A stretch of 64,000 nucleotides of DNA, from positions 2,972,795 to 3,036,794 of the forward strand of contig JANPYM010000003.1 in NCBI GenBank assembly GCA_025890175.1, in the 5' to 3' direction. The notes beneath the pieces are model-generated. The model was not told the DNA's origin. It saw only the letters and a list, made by a program, of their open reading frames with translations, and ran no database searches. The position numbers and the translations under genes were made by a program. This document shows, piece after piece, positions 11,047 through 23,906 of this stretch (within the stretch, counting starts at the first letter, position 1; each line of letters opens with the position of its first letter). This DNA is from Ciborinia camelliae. Its lineage: Eukaryota > Ascomycota > Leotiomycetes > Helotiales > Sclerotiniaceae.

Positions 11047-14000
11047 CTAGCCATCTATAGGACACCTAATCTCCCTCCCATCATGAAGCCCATTTCTCGC
11101 TGCGCTATCATCTATCTGCATAGCCTCCAAACATGCCCGATGGTATATGTGTCTACAAGCCAACACCACTAATGGTCCCAATTTCTGCCGACTATTATCT
11201 TTATCATTATCATTGCCATCGTGTTGACCACCAAATTCATCTTGAGGTCCTCCTGTCGATTCTTCATCCGTACTCTTTCCTTTACCTTTACCATTACCAT
11301 TCCCGCTACTCTGTCCAGCACCCTTCGGCAAACTTTCGCTTCTAGCTGGGGCTACCCCCTTTCCGCGTTCCATAGCCCCCCCGCTCAAAATGGTTTGTTT
11401 ATTCTTTCTTTTCTGCTCTTCAAATTCTTGTCGTTCTTCCCATTGAGAGAATACATCGCCAGAGACACCTGGCCCCCACACCCTCCGACCACAACCTTCG
11501 CAAGTGGAGCCTCGCGGTCTCCATCCTCTTTGACGAAGATTGGTTGCAGACTGGACATTGACGAAAAGGTCTTTGTCAAGTAATCGATTTGCTAAACTTA
11601 GGATACTCTCCTCATAAGCATATGCAGAGAATACCGAAGCAAGCACGGCGCGTAGATCACTAAGATTTGGAGACGAAATTGAAGCTTTCGTCAAAAATGC
11701 TCGTAAAATACGCAAGAAGGATAAATTGGCACCTGAAGATGTTGGCGTTGATGTCGAGGTAAGAAGAGCTGTAAAAGTTCGCTGGACAAGAGTGCGGAGT
11801 TGAGTGATAAGCTTCTCACGATCCACTTCATCGGACTTCGATACTTTCGCATCTTCTAGACTGGGAGACAGTTTGCGGGTTATTCGTACCGCAATATCTA
11901 TAAGATCTAGCCAAAGTACCTCTTCAGGAAGAAGTTCGGATTTCCCGGAAGATTTTCTTCTATTGGGATTTGCAATAATATGATTTGAATGGGGTGAAGT
12001 TTGACGTTGACATAGCCAAATGCCCACATTAATATATTTTTGAAGAGCAGTGAGAAGATCCTCCACGGCTTCACTCCCATTCATAGATTGCACAGTCTCA
12101 GCCGAAGCGCCTAGAATGCCTACTAGAGTAGCCTCTAATATCTGCAAATGTTGTATCAGTCGGTCCATACCAGCTCTAATTCGACCTTCACGAGCCATCA
12201 ATACCACAGCAGCATCGATAACGCCACTTTCTTCCAAATAAGGTAAAACCTTCTCAAGCCGGAGATCGGATGCTTGCACCAATTCAACATAATCCACTAC
12301 ATGTTGAGCGTCATATCTGCACATGAGTTGAACATATTGCTCTGTGAACTCAATAGGGGGTGGGCGTTTAGGACTCTCTTCTTGCCCAGTTGCCGTTTCC
12401 ATAATACTGCGCAAATAGATATACTGCACCTGTGAGAGCTCAGGGAGGGAGCCTAAGATCTTTTCGTGGAGAACAGGAGCATAATTCTGGATCGTCAAAG
12501 CAGCCTTTTCTGCACTGAGCTTAACCAGATCACTGCCATACTTCTCAATAACTTCATGTACCTCACGAACCTGTCGTTTGGTCAATCCAGAACGAGGTCT
12601 CAGGCAGTCAGCTATACAATCGAAGATGTTTTCTCGGTCCTCGGGATCCTCAAAATATGCCTGAACGAGGTGGCTGTATTGTTTGTCTGCTCTATATACA
12701 CTTTTGAGGACTCGGTAGAAGCCTGCCTTCTGGAATAAAGGCATCAGAGATGCTAGATCGGTTGGATGGTACACCGAAAGCAGGTATTCTGCACTAAGTT
12801 GAGCATCATCCGCAAGATCTTCACCAGGATAATTACACAAGCCCGTCAAAACTTTGTGTAGAGCTGTCCCAGAAAGTAGTAAATATTGAGGAAATTTCGG
12901 TAGATTTCGAGCGATAAACATATCCAAATAGATAGTATCTTCCGACGCGAACTCGTTGGGGTTCATAACCTCTAGGAGTATCGTGACTATATATTGCCTG
13001 TTGACAGAAAGGCCAAACACATGCTCCTCTGACATATCACGATTTGAGCCACCATTGACAGCTCGTTCTGGAGTATCATTAAGAAATGAGTCTTCGAATG
13101 CCTCATTCAAAGCACTGAGAAAGCTGGGCGCATCGAATTTGAGAACCATTCTCAGGTAAGGAAATGAAGGCTCAATCTCTTCATTCGGCTTTGTCAAGAA
13201 TGGTTTAGTGTTTCCTCTAGGCCAAGAAATTGTCTTTCCGGAGAAAAGAAACCAATACAGTTCAGCTTTAGCGTTCATGGCCTCTTGGTCTTCAAGTTGA
13301 TCACCCGTAGGATAGACTCGGCCTGTAAACGTATATGACATGTATGGAAACATCTTTAATGCATTGACACCAAAGATGGGGTCTTCCATCACGTTCCCAT
13401 CTGGAAAGGATTCTCCATCTTGAACAAGGGGTATCAACAATGTGAGAAGGTCAATGAGGGGAGTAATATAATCGTGTAGCGCTTGGTTCCAGACATATAT
13501 TAGAGCGTCGTAAAGATTGTGTTGTTTGCAGAGAGTGGTGACCTCGTCAATATCTAATGTTGCCGTCTCCATATGACATATCATTTCTTCTAGACGACTT
13601 TCGAATCCTTTACTAACGAAGTAGGAAACCATAGATTTGACTACAGTTGGTGGTATAGAGGTAATGCGTTGCTCCAATATATATTGTTCCAGAACCTCAA
13701 GAAAAATGCCCTCGGAGTCCCCATCCTCGTACCATTCGAAGGTTTCGTCAAAGAGGAAATCAATATCGTTAATGCTCAGAGACGCCTCAAAACAAGCTTC
13801 AGCCAATTGCTTGAGGTGGTCATCTGTAGCAGCAGGGTATTTCTGTCGTTGGCCGAAAGCATATTTGAGAGAAGCAGTTATGATCTCGACCAATTTATCT
13901 TGTACCATAGAATGCCGTAATACAGTATCCTCCGGTAAACCAATAGTCAACTTGTCGGCGGCGCCAGTATAATAAGATGTCGCCAATTGAATAGCTCCGA

Positions 14001-15975
14001 TGTAATCACCATCCTCCATCAACGCGATCAGTCGGTCTGCCCAATTTGAAAGCGTTCCTATTGACACATCATTGAAGCCAAGCAGGAACATCCGGCTCTT
14101 ATAAGCTTTAAAGCTCATATAAAACGCATCTGCCACAACACCGTGCATAGACGGATCTTCCTCGTCTAATTGCTCCACCAACGTATGTAGCTGCCGGGAA
14201 AACAAATCTTGGTGGAAGATGTGTTTGTGTACTAGATCGAATGCTTCAGTCATTCGCATACTTACATCTTCCAAAATTATTAGGCGTTGTGTGATTGTCA
14301 ATACCGTGAGCACAGATCTACTAAGCCACTGAACAGCAACAATAGCTTCTTCTGCCTTCCAGCGACTACGAGGTTTAAAGGATAAACTCGGTGGTTTATC
14401 TTTATCATCAGATGGGGTTTCCTCCACATCCAATACTGTCAAGATATTGGACCAACAATATACTAGCTTGACTTTAGAACTCAGGCTACCATCGTTAGGG
14501 TCTGGGACCTTTAGTTTAACGGCAGGAAACCATGCAAGACAACCACTCATTGTACTATGAGCAGCAACCTCTTTCGGTCGAGCAGCTTTGTGCTGAGTTT
14601 GAGCGATTGGAGTTGTAGATACAATCACGAGTAGATAAGGAGTCAGCATAGCAGTCAAGCCTAGAGTATCAGTCCCCTTTTCTACATTCCCAAGAGGGAG
14701 AGGCGAAAACGCCAAAACCGTGCTTGGTTTTCGGGGTTTCCCGGAAGTGCCAATATCATTAGGATATCGGCCGAGTATCCTAGTGGTCCGAACTGTACGT
14801 CCAACAGCACCCATACCCCTGGTTGCAAGATGAGAAAAGGCCATTCCACGATCGTCTGCAGACACAAGGGCGGTATGTCTAGTGCCTAAAAATCCCAAAT
14901 GTCGAATCGCAATGTTTGGAGCATGGCCATCTGCACTACGATTCGCTAATTGGGAAGGTTCAAGAGACGGAATATAGAGAAATGGGCGAGCTGATCTTGC
15001 TGTTTCCCACGTGAAGATACTACCATTGGCATGACCACCAGCAACCACAAGGTGGTCAGCAGATATGGCAATAGATGTTACCGCACCCGATTCGACAGCT
15101 AGAGTGATCAGTTTATGGGTTGCAACACAGATCTTGAATGCTTACCTTTAGTGCCCGGTCCAATAATAGATTTTAGATTTTGGTGGTAATCAAAGATTAA
15201 AATTACTCCTTTCGACGTCCCTAACACTATGGACGCAGAGACCGCTATGCATGTTGTTTTGCCAAAATTACGTTTACCAACTTCAGAAAATGCTTGCCCA
15301 CTAAGTTTCTTCAATTTTGTCCATCGCACAACCTCCCAAGGTGGAGACGGTGTATCTGTGTCCCCTGAATCTTGTATCATCTGGCTATTCATTGATACCT
15401 GACGTGAATGTGATCTCATGAAGCCAGGCGAACTGGAGCGAGGGGCATTCAAGGAGGATATAGAAAGACGTGAGGAGAATCGCCGGTCAAATGGTCGGAA
15501 CGATGGAGTAGGGCTATCGAGACCAGGCCTGGATGCGACGGATGGTAATATACCACTCCCAGCAGGAGAAGATAACACGGAACCCTACCAAGTATTAGCA
15601 AGATTCTATTGCCTTGATGATTTATCCTACCTGAACAGATGGAGAATCGTCTGGAATGGATAAGATTGAGTCTATAGGACTATTGATCCTTCGAGAAGGT
15701 GCTCCCACAGATCCATCCTCAGACATGTTCTCGGTGTCATGAATTTGCCTATACGGGTCCGTACCATTCCCTAGCTTCTGCGGCGTCGAGATGCCCTCAT
15801 TTCTCTCCTCTTGTAGCAGTTCAGCAATTCGACCTCCAGCCAGATGCTTTACATCCTCTATGTCAATATCCTGTGGCGTATCTGCAAATCCATTTCCGAG
15901 AACACCATGTTGAGCAACCGCATCTTGCTCCGCATCTTGCTCCGCACTACTACTATTTTCCAAAGGGGAGCTCAT
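11047..15975 (-). CDS. VPS8: Vps8, CORVET-specific RING subunit
   Basis: Subunit of the CORVET tethering complex, which binds the early-endosomal Rab5/Vps21 GTPase and drives endosome fusion. Three exons: 15975-15631, 15584-15146, 15098-11047, with introns of 46 and 47 nt. They give 1611 aa. The first 180 residues are acidic/Ser-rich and disordered. A WD-like propeller follows (GTSKGVILIFDYHQNLKSII, SADHLVVAGGHANGSIFTWE). The long middle is an alpha-solenoid typical of HOPS/CORVET subunits, with the Vps8 stretch around IALMEDGDYIGAIQLATSYY. The C-terminus is a variant RING: CEGC near residue 1460, then a long Gly/Lys/Ser-rich insert, CRHIYHRAC, and CPIDG right at the stop. The insert between the zinc-ligand pairs is unusually long. 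It is divergent from the GPALPP gene across 552 bp. Confidence 0.95.
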
Positions 15976-16527
15976 CGAGACAGCCTGCTCTGGCGCATCG
16001 TCCGTAGCTCAGCTCGTTTGCGCCGCAGTCCGTGGACTCTCGCAGACTTGTTTTCTTAGATCAACATCTAGTGCAGAATAGGTTTATAAAAGTCGTGAAT
16101 AAGCTCTTTGGGAAATATTTTCGTAATCGTAATACTAGACTAGTGAGCTTCAAGGTGTTGGTAGATACTACCTAGATAGGTAATAGCTTCAAGCTTGCGA
16201 TAGGACACTCGCTTACAACCGGCGACAAGTGCGTTACTGCATTACTCACAAATGTTTAAGCTCTGAAACCAAACCAAATCAAACCAAGCATTCATAGGAC
16301 AACGCAAACCAACTGCAATTGGTAGATAAAATACTGATTTATGGAATTGCGAACTGCGGATGATAGAACGACTCACTCAAACATACAGCATTCTTAGACT
16401 GTGTGGCACGGCTCGGAAATAATTATCCAATTGGATCGCTTTTACATAAATACTGAAGTTAACCATCCTCATTTCCAGGAACATTCAATCAAGCCTCTAG
16501 ACAACATCAAAAATACCAAACATAACC
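15976..16527. promoter_or_regulatory. divergent intergenic region, VPS8 / GPALPP gene
   Basis: 552 bp between two start codons pointing away from each other, so it holds both promoters. It contains AACCAAACCAAATCAAACCAAG near 16266 and a TACCTAGATAGGTA near-palindrome near 16169. No gene seen. Confidence 0.5.
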
Positions 16528-17652
16528 ATGCCTTCCGTAGGCCCCGAGTTACCTCCCCATCTTCAAAAGCGCAAGCGCTCAATCGACGATTCTGAATCAC
16601 CCAATTCGCCACCTCGCAAATTACAAGCAGCAGCACCACCACGAGTTCTTGGTCCCTCCCTACCACCTGCAACGAACCCAGACGAGGTCAATATAGAAAG
16701 TAGCGACGATGATGACTACGGTCCATCAATTCAGCTTTCCAAATCTAGGAGATCTCAATCCCCTCCACGAAGAGTTCTAGGGCCTTCTGCACCACACAAG
16801 TCTGCCTCTCCTCCGCGCATTGCAGGCCCTTCTCTACCTGCCCAAAATCCCGATGAACTCAAAATTGAAAGTTCGGACGACGAAGACTCCTATGGTCCTT
16901 CAATTCCTAATCAGCGGGGGCCTTCCTCTCCACCAAAACGCATTCTAGGGCCCGCTCCTCCACCCGCCTCTCTTTCAGAACGCCCTACATACCCTCCCAA
17001 CTCAGATAGTGACAGCGACTCAGACTATGGTCCCGCCCTCCCTCCTGCAGCAGGCAGTGCAGCTGCTATTGCTCTTGAATCTCAGCGCGCGCGTGAAATC
17101 CAGGCCGCGGCCGCGAAATCAAATGAACCCGCAAAACCTCAACGTCCAGACTGGATGCTCGCCCCTCCCACTTCCTCCGACTGGACCTCCAAGATTGATC
17201 CCACCAAGCTGAAAGCGCGCAAATTTGCCGGAGGCAAAGGTGCTAAAGCACCTGCTGAGAAAACTGGCGTATCTGCTATCTGGACCGAAACCCCCGAAGA
17301 AAAGCGTCAACGGCTCGAAGATGCGGTTTTGGGCCGCCAGGACTCTGCTGCTTCTATTAATAATGGATCTGCGCGTACAAAGGCCGAGAGTAGGGCGGAT
17401 GAAGAGACGGCTAAGAGGATTAGGGAATACAATGCTAAGAACAGGGGGAAATCTCTATATGAAGCGCATACGGATGGGAGTGTGGCAGGAGGAAAGGATA
17501 AGAAAGAAGAAGAGGATGATCCTAGTAAGAGAGGTTTTGATAGGGAGAAGGATATGGCATTGGGGGGACGGTTAGGTCATGCGAAGAAAAAAGAATTGTT
17601 AAATCGGGCGGCAGATTTTGGGAGTCGGTTTCAGAAAGGGAGCTATTTGTGA
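16528..17652 (+). CDS. GPALPP-motif protein with DUF3752 C-terminus, 374 aa
   Basis: Single exon starting at ATG 16528. The N-terminal half repeats short GPALPP-like motifs (VGPELPPHL, LGPSLPPA, AGPSLPAQ, LGPAPPPA, YGPALPPA), each followed by an acidic Ser/Asp run such as ESSDDDDYGPS. The C-terminal half has the conserved DUF3752 signatures: RPDWMLAPPTSSDW, AIWTETPEEKRQRLED, REYNAKNRGKSLYEAH and the terminal FDREKDMALGGRLGHAKKKE. This matches the animal GPALPP1 / fungal DUF3752 family. Function is poorly known; the basic N-terminus (KRKRS) and acidic repeats suggest a nuclear protein, possibly linked to RNA processing (inference). The 3' third of the gene is notably purine-rich compared with the 5' part. 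Confidence 0.88.
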   Translation: MPSVGPELPPHLQKRKRSIDDSESPNSPPRKLQAAAPPRVLGPSLPPATNPDEVNIESSDDDDYGPSIQLSKSRRSQSPPRRVLGPSAPHKSASPPRIAGPSLPAQNPDELKIESSDDEDSYGPSIPNQRGPSSPPKRILGPAPPPASLSERPTYPPNSDSDSDSDYGPALPPAAGSAAAIALESQRAREIQAAAAKSNEPAKPQRPDWMLAPPTSSDWTSKIDPTKLKARKFAGGKGAKAPAEKTGVSAIWTETPEEKRQRLEDAVLGRQDSAASINNGSARTKAESRADEETAKRIREYNAKNRGKSLYEAHTDGSVAGGKDKKEEEDDPSKRGFDREKDMALGGRLGHAKKKELLNRAADFGSRFQKGSYL

Positions 17653-18019
17653 TATGAGGGTGGAACCAGGGAGACAACCAATACCAGAGCATTTTGGTAT
17701 GGGTTTAAGAAACTGCATGATAGAGATCGCTCACTCAGATACCCAAATATGATTTCACGGGCCAATAGAGGTCAGTCGCGTTAACATTTAATATCCGCTT
17801 TTGATTACTTTCTGTGCCTTTCCTTTTCTTCGCATGAATACATACCTTTTCATAAAGCTCTCCGCACGCTAAACCTCATCTACTGATTCCTTTTAGGATA
17901 AACCGGGGTAGGCCCCATGAACAAAACGTCCTCCATCATGTCTGTCATACCATGTACATCCATCCCAGTCCAACGCAGCCTCCCTCCCCCGTCCATATGC
18001 AATTCTCAGAACTCCTCCC
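17653..18019. other. convergent intergenic region
   Basis: 367 bp between the 3' ends of the GPALPP gene and the permease gene. It holds the two 3' untranslated regions; no gene seen. Confidence 0.6.
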
Positions 18020-19671
18020 TTATCTACCAAACTTCTTAATCTCCATCCACCTCAAACCGCAATATGAGGTTGCCGAAAAAGCAAAAGCCAGCTCAAATCC
18101 TACATCCCCTCCATACTTCACCCCACAGAGTTTTCCGATCGGTCCCGTGAACCACACCTGTGCCATTCCCAACACTGCACCCATGACACCAAATAGAGAG
18201 GCTACCATTGCCGCGATTCCCGGGGGTAGTCGACTCGCATCCATATAATTCTCGGGTCTATATCCTTGAAATCCTTTCTTGAAGAAAATATGCTCGGACA
18301 GTGAGATTCCTTGATAGATGGCTAGCCAGTAGGCGATCAAGAGCATGAAATTCTCCAGGACCGTCTCGAAGTTTCCGTAGCCGGGTATGGCGATGCCGCA
18401 GTAGATGATGGTTCCGACGAATGTCCAAACGAATCGCGGAACACGTGCCGTGGCCGAAGAAAGCACTTGCAGAGAGAGGGACACGGAGTAGATGTTTGGG
18501 CAGTTGTTGGCGATGATCGAGAGAGCCAGGATCACAATGCAGAATTGTCCGAATCTCCCGAGCGGAGGGACCAGGACTGAGGATAGGAGTCCCCCAATCC
18601 CAGATCTGGTATAGTTGGCCATGAACGCATTGTCTCCGTTGTTAGAAGCCATAGCTGTAGCGACAGCTGCACCTAGCATTTCAGTAAACAGGAGAGGAAA
18701 CATCAGGCCGGCAAATGTCCATAGGAATATAGACTTTCGACTGCGATCGACCGGTTGATATACCGTGTAATCGGCCGCATAACTCGTCCAGCCCGTGGCA
18801 AAACCAAAAATACTGGCAGCAAAGGAGAGAAGGGCTCCGGTTTCGGATTTTCCGACGCCCATGGGATTATTGAGGAACTGGCCACTGTGGGCAAATTCAC
18901 CAAGGACGATGAGGAAGATGATGAAGCAGGGGATCCATGAGTAGCGCTCGTAGGCATGCACGATTTTGTAGCCGAAAAGCGTTACGATCAAGGTTGCGAC
19001 AGCGATAACTATTATTCCGGCCCAGCCTGGCATGGCAGGATTAACAGCGTTGAAGAGTTGAGCGCCAACTATGACGTTGATGGCAGACCAGCCGATACAC
19101 GCAAGGGTGTTCAAGATGGCAACTGGAGATATATCAGCGTGATCCTCCAACCCAAACCCGCAAAAAGAAACTCAACAAAGGAGCCCCATGCAAACCTACA
19201 AATCTTAACCCCATACCAGCCAAAGTAAAACCGACTCAAAACCATCTGCCTCAACCCAAACCGCGGCCCAAACGTTGAAAAAAAGCACACCGGCACCACC
19301 CCCACCAAATTCACAAACAGAATAATCAAGATCGTATCCACGAACCCCAGGTAAAAAACCGGATAGCTCAGAGCGCCAAGCGCGAAAGAGGAAACCACCA
19401 TGTTGGCCGAGAGCCACATGGTGCCGATCTGGCTCATGCCAGCCGTGCTGCGCTCGTTGCTTGGCACTCGTTCGATGCCGCGCGATTCGACGCCGAAACG
19501 GCTCATGTAGCGATGGGCTTTGGCGTACCAGGCGTTGCCTTCTTCGAGGGAGTCCGTTGGGGTGGCCATTTCTTTGCGGGCGAGGGGCATTTCTTGGTCC
19601 GAGGTGGCGGTGGTTTGGGTTTGGACTTGGGCGATTTCGGGATCATATCCCCTGCCTTTGGTGAAATGCAT
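18020..19671 (-). CDS. NCS1 purine/cytosine:cation symporter (Fcy2-like), 524 aa
   Basis: Plasma-membrane importer of cytosine and/or purines with protons. Two exons, 19671-19200 and 19122-18020. The 77-nt intron reads GTAGGT...CTCCAG, and the join restores the family signature FYFGWYGVKIFAILNTLACI. About 90 cytosolic residues with a GIERV segment precede 12 predicted membrane segments. Family-typical motifs include SQIGTMWLSANMVVSSFALG, FGPRFGLRQMVLSRF, GWSAINVIVGAQLFNA and FGYKIVHAYERYSWIPCFII. Length matches fungal Fcy-type transporters. The substrate (cytosine, adenine, guanine or hypoxanthine) cannot be told from sequence alone. Gene G+C is higher than in flanking DNA. No partner gene of nucleobase metabolism lies next to it. 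Confidence 0.92.
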
Positions 19672-22114
19672 GTTGGAAGGAGGGTGGAAGTTTATCTTGT
19701 TGTTGTTGTTGCTATTGTTGCTATTGTTGTTGCTTTTTGTGGTTTATCAAAAGAAGAGCAAAGAGAGTCTTTCTTCTCCTATGCCTCTTCTTGGGGGATT
19801 GTGGCAAGAATGTCGAGCTGGCAAAATCCGACGCCGAAGTCTTCTCCAAACCTCAAAGACTCAACCTGATATACTTGAATACCTAGGTATCTCGGTATAT
19901 TTATTACTCAGTTTGATCTCAGACACCCAGCCAACGTGTTGGTGTTGGTCTGATATCCGTGAAAAGTGAATAATAACTTGATTTTAGCCTGACTTCAATT
20001 ATTCATTCGTCAGCTTTGAATAACCAAATGCCGGTGGGTGGATAAATCACAGTATACATAATAACTCCTCAATTCTCGTCATCAAGCGGGTTAACCATCC
20101 GGGATCCTGAAACAAAGATTGTGATTCACAGAACAGAGCAGAACAGAACAGAACAGTGGATTTCCTCGTTCTTGAAAACCCGAATGAGTGAGCTGGAAGT
20201 GTGATACCAAGACCGACCAGCGGATACTGGATACCACGGATTCTCTAGGAGCTTATAGTAAGTAGGTATACTCAGAGTGACCACCGGGAGGGAGTATTGT
20301 GGAGAAGGAAAACTTTTGGAAGCAAACAAATCGACCTCCTGCTCGAAAGATAGAGGATGACCAAATTTCGGATACCGATCGGAGGATACTTGAGCACCAG
20401 AAAACTCCCAGCAGGTCAAAAGAAGTTTCCTGAAATAGTAGGGAAAGATATAGCCACCGTAGAAGAAAGAGAAGACTTTTACAAATGTCCGGATTTCCAC
20501 TTCATACTTAAGATACAAGACGAGATACATGGTCACTTTAGCATGCAAGAACGATCGATGGTGAGAAATGGCAAAAGTACGGATTGGCTGCAAAGTGTAT
20601 GCAGTATCACGGTGAGGACAATAGTAGAAAGAGCACTTCATGGATTCTGCATTGTGGTGTGCATATCGGGTCATACGAAAAGCTTTGTTGGTGGTATGTT
20701 TGTGGGCGCAAATATTGGAAAGGGATCTTGGGCCCATGTAGTATATGATTTGATAGTTCGTACCTCGATGGGATTCCATGCGCCACTATGCTTGATGAAA
20801 GCCACCGAGGAGGGACAGCTAGGAGACGGTAATAGTAGAGTGGATGAGGCGAGGTTTGGGTTTGTCTCACCATCATGATTGCTTTTGACTTTCGATCTTG
20901 ATTCTTGAAAGTGTAGATGAGAGTGTATGGTTGAGAAGGTGGTGAGACTTACTGACTCAAAATTAACATATGCCGGATGGTTAATGACATAAACAAGGAG
21001 GGGAGAGTGCCAAAAAGCTTCATTAATGCTTGTGACAACTTACAAGACCATATAATCATCTATATACTTATCTTCCCCAGATAAGCCCTATTCACAAGTT
21101 CCCACCTATGGCAATATAAATTGACACCTTTTAGTCTGCGGGCGGAACTGTCCGGATTCGGCGTTTGATTTTTGGTGTAACCTCCAATATTAGCTTCCTT
21201 CTTCCTTCTGACAACGTGAGGACTAGCGCCTAGCTACACTAGCTCGCTGCTGTTTCATCGGAATCTGTATGTTTCAGCTAATTTTATCGCCAATTTTGTG
21301 CTTCAAGCCCCCCTTTCCTCCCCCTTCGAGCCAGATACTCTTTTGAACCGCGAGGCACAAAATATCATCTCACAGCATCGCTTTTAAAGATTCAATTCTC
21401 CGACTCTCATCTCCATTGCCATCCCGTCTCTCACAACTTTGGTACTTCTGCACCTATCCGAGCGTTTTCGTACCCTTGGAACCTGCACCTTTCCGTGACA
21501 GAACATCCACAAAACCATCGCACGAGTATCTCACGTGCCTTTCAAGCCTTTTATTTCGGCGGAGGGGTACCGCGCCTTTCCAATTTTGTAAATGCGGGTT
21601 GGTAACATGAGAATGCATGTCTCATCTGAGTATTTATTGGTTATGATGCGAAATCTTGGGTATCGGATATTGTGCAATTTGAACGGTACTAAATATGCAA
21701 TACCTTTAGTACGATACGACCAATAGAGGGTAGCTCAGATATGGAAGAAAAAAAGACACTGTAACGTTTCAACTAACGGTTATTTCGGATGCGTTTCATG
21801 AGGTGCGTATCAATATAGAGTACAAAGGGGGATTAAACACGTGTTCTGCGGTGCGGATATGCCAATGTCATATGTCAGTTGTTCCTTGGAATTGCATATA
21901 TTATAGCGGTCAAGAAGAATGTTCCAAGGTTCCTTGTCTCAATAAAGATGATGGCTTGCATGGATCGCGAATTGAGGTAGGGGATTCTGCAGCTAGAGAA
22001 CTATGCCCTTGTAATAGCTGAGATTGAGATCACAAAGGCCAGCGTAGAGAGAATGTACCAAGACACTGAGGCTGAAAAATCAATACTTCACAAAAGTCCT
22101 CAGTCCTTTGCTGC
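19672..22114. other. intergenic, 2.4 kb, no supported gene
   Basis: Begins with the permease promoter, including a (TTG)n-like tract at about 19698-19735. It then contains an AGAACAGAGCAGAACAGAACAGAACAG repeat at about 20131-20156. Long opposing open frames overlap at about 20126-20878 on both strands, but neither has recognisable motifs or convincing composition. The stretch 21300-21600 is C/T-rich. I call no gene. Confidence 0.5.
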
Positions 22115-23146
22115 TCATTGCTTGGGCCGAAAGTGTAGTCTCGCCTCCTCGGCAAGATGTCGAGGTGCCATAACTCCGTACCTAGCTTCGTTATTTTCCA
22201 ACCAATAGTCATGTATGACCCCTCTTTTTACTTCAGTCCCTCTCACTGCGACGTTCCCTGCGATTATCCTCCAAAACAAGGCTTGTACTTCGAGAATCAT
22301 CTCCTCAGCATCCACGTCATACGTCAAATGTCCACAAGCAAGTTGTACTCTCGGCGCCGCGGTCTCACTTGATCCATGTAATCGAGCGAGTTCAGCGTTT
22401 CGATGCTTTGCGAAAGATGAGAGTAGTTTGAGTGATGACATATATTGAATCCAATTGCCTCCTTCTTCCGGAAAGAGAATCGCGCCTTGGGTGGAAGGCA
22501 GATCAGGCTTTTGATCTGCTTCGTCTGGAAGCTCGGGTATGGCCGGCTCTTTTTGCCTTGTATAAATAGCATCCCCAGTAAACAAGTAGTGTTCGTCGAT
22601 ATCATACCAGGCAAGAGAGTCGGGGGTATGACCGGGGATTTGTAAAAACTGAATGCGAAAATGGGTATTTTGCATCGAGAAATACTCCAGCTGACGAGCC
22701 CAATGAGACACCCCATAGTCTGGAGTCGACACATTCAGGTATTTGCAAAGAGAATGCTTCGGAAAATCCTCGAGTAAGAAAGATTTACCATTTTTTGAGG
22801 CTATAATGGTAGGGTTTGACGATAGAAACTCGGGAAGACCAAGGATATGATCATAATGACAATGAGTGCAGATTATGATGTATGTCTTTTCGCCATTCGG
22901 ATTCAGACTTTGATTGTTGTAAGATGGAATGGGGTATTCTTCAATGAATTGACGTAGAGATGTTAGTTTGACGGTTCTGTCTCTAGGAGAGTTGCATCCA
23001 GTATCCGTTACAATCACGTAGTTGGAATATAATTTGACGTAGATATATGGTTGCTCTCCATACGCATCGTCTTCGAATATGACAAAGGTAGAAGGATTTA
23101 ACCTTCTGCTCACAAAGCTTGTCGAACATAAGCTTGGGCCAGCCAT
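22115..23146 (-). CDS. metallo-beta-lactamase-fold hydrolase, 343 aa
   Basis: Single exon from ATG 23146-23144. The metal-binding signature HxHxDH is intact (His95-Cys-His97-Tyr-Asp99-His100). The later ligands sit at the expected spacing: His173 (PGHTPDSLAWYD), Asp192 (FTGDAIY) and His273 (ACGHLTYD). All seven ligands for a dinuclear zinc site are therefore present. The N-terminus has the usual beta strands and a DTGCNSP motif. The family covers glyoxalase II-like thioesterases, lactonases and other hydrolases; the substrate is not deducible. There is no signal peptide, so it is probably cytosolic. No neighbouring pathway gene suggests a substrate. Confidence 0.88.
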   Translation of the reverse strand: MAGPSLCSTSFVSRRLNPSTFVIFEDDAYGEQPYIYVKLYSNYVIVTDTGCNSPRDRTVKLTSLRQFIEEYPIPSYNNQSLNPNGEKTYIIICTHCHYDHILGLPEFLSSNPTIIASKNGKSFLLEDFPKHSLCKYLNVSTPDYGVSHWARQLEYFSMQNTHFRIQFLQIPGHTPDSLAWYDIDEHYLFTGDAIYTRQKEPAIPELPDEADQKPDLPSTQGAILFPEEGGNWIQYMSSLKLLSSFAKHRNAELARLHGSSETAAPRVQLACGHLTYDVDAEEMILEVQALFWRIIAGNVAVRGTEVKRGVIHDYWLENNEARYGVMAPRHLAEEARLHFRPKQ

Positions 23147-23854
23147 TCTCCTGAACAGTCTCAGACAATGAGAACAACAGGAAAGAGGCTATGATCTAGA
23201 CTTCCTGTAGAGGAAGGAGAGGTTGATATATTGATCAACAGAAGTTTGTTTGGTCACAAATAGGCTGGCTGTCAATCAGTCCTTCACCTGGGCACCGTTT
23301 CTAAGGAGAGTGAGGTGTTAAGGAGATAGGAGATGTTCGGGTAAAGAAGCTCTCTGTATCAACACCCGACCCGCTGCATGCGCATGATATGTAATGATTT
23401 ATTTTCACTGACCTTAGGTTGGCCTGTGTAAGTTTTGTAAGTTGTGTCTCCCTATGACATCATTCATCCCATTTGCTATTCACCTATAGTAGGTAGCAAG
23501 TAGGTAGGTATTGTGAGCACGCACTTGAGAGATTTGTGAAGTCGAGAAACTAATGTTTAATTAAGGTTAAGGTATCGGTAGATGGTTTAAAATGAAGATA
23601 TAAAGACATACGACATAAAATGTTATAACCTACACATCATATGAGGTCCTGCTCTATAGTCAGATTCACGCGTGGAAAATGGGCTGAATGATTCAGTTGC
23701 CGTCTATATCAGGTCGGGTATTATTAATAAGATCACCTGCACCTATAGGCTATATGCTATAGTAGGTTGGTTTTACAGTAAGCCGGGTATAGTTAAGGTA
23801 AAGTAAGCGCATCTGGCATTTCCATTGACATTCTGGCAGGGCAGTTCCTTTTAA

Positions 23855-23906
23855 GAGGATGGAGGACGGAGGACGGAGGACGGAGGATGGAGGATGGAGT
23901 GCGGAG
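23855..23906 (+). repeat. (GGACGGA)n minisatellite
   Basis: Seven-base unit repeated about seven times with drift between GGACGGA and GGATGGA. Confidence 0.85.

Noticed and set aside
20126..20878. Opposing 217-codon (-) and 173-codon (+) open frames
   Set aside because: They overlap each other on opposite strands, have no recognisable motif, and show uneven composition. Neither has a clear promoter or intron pattern.
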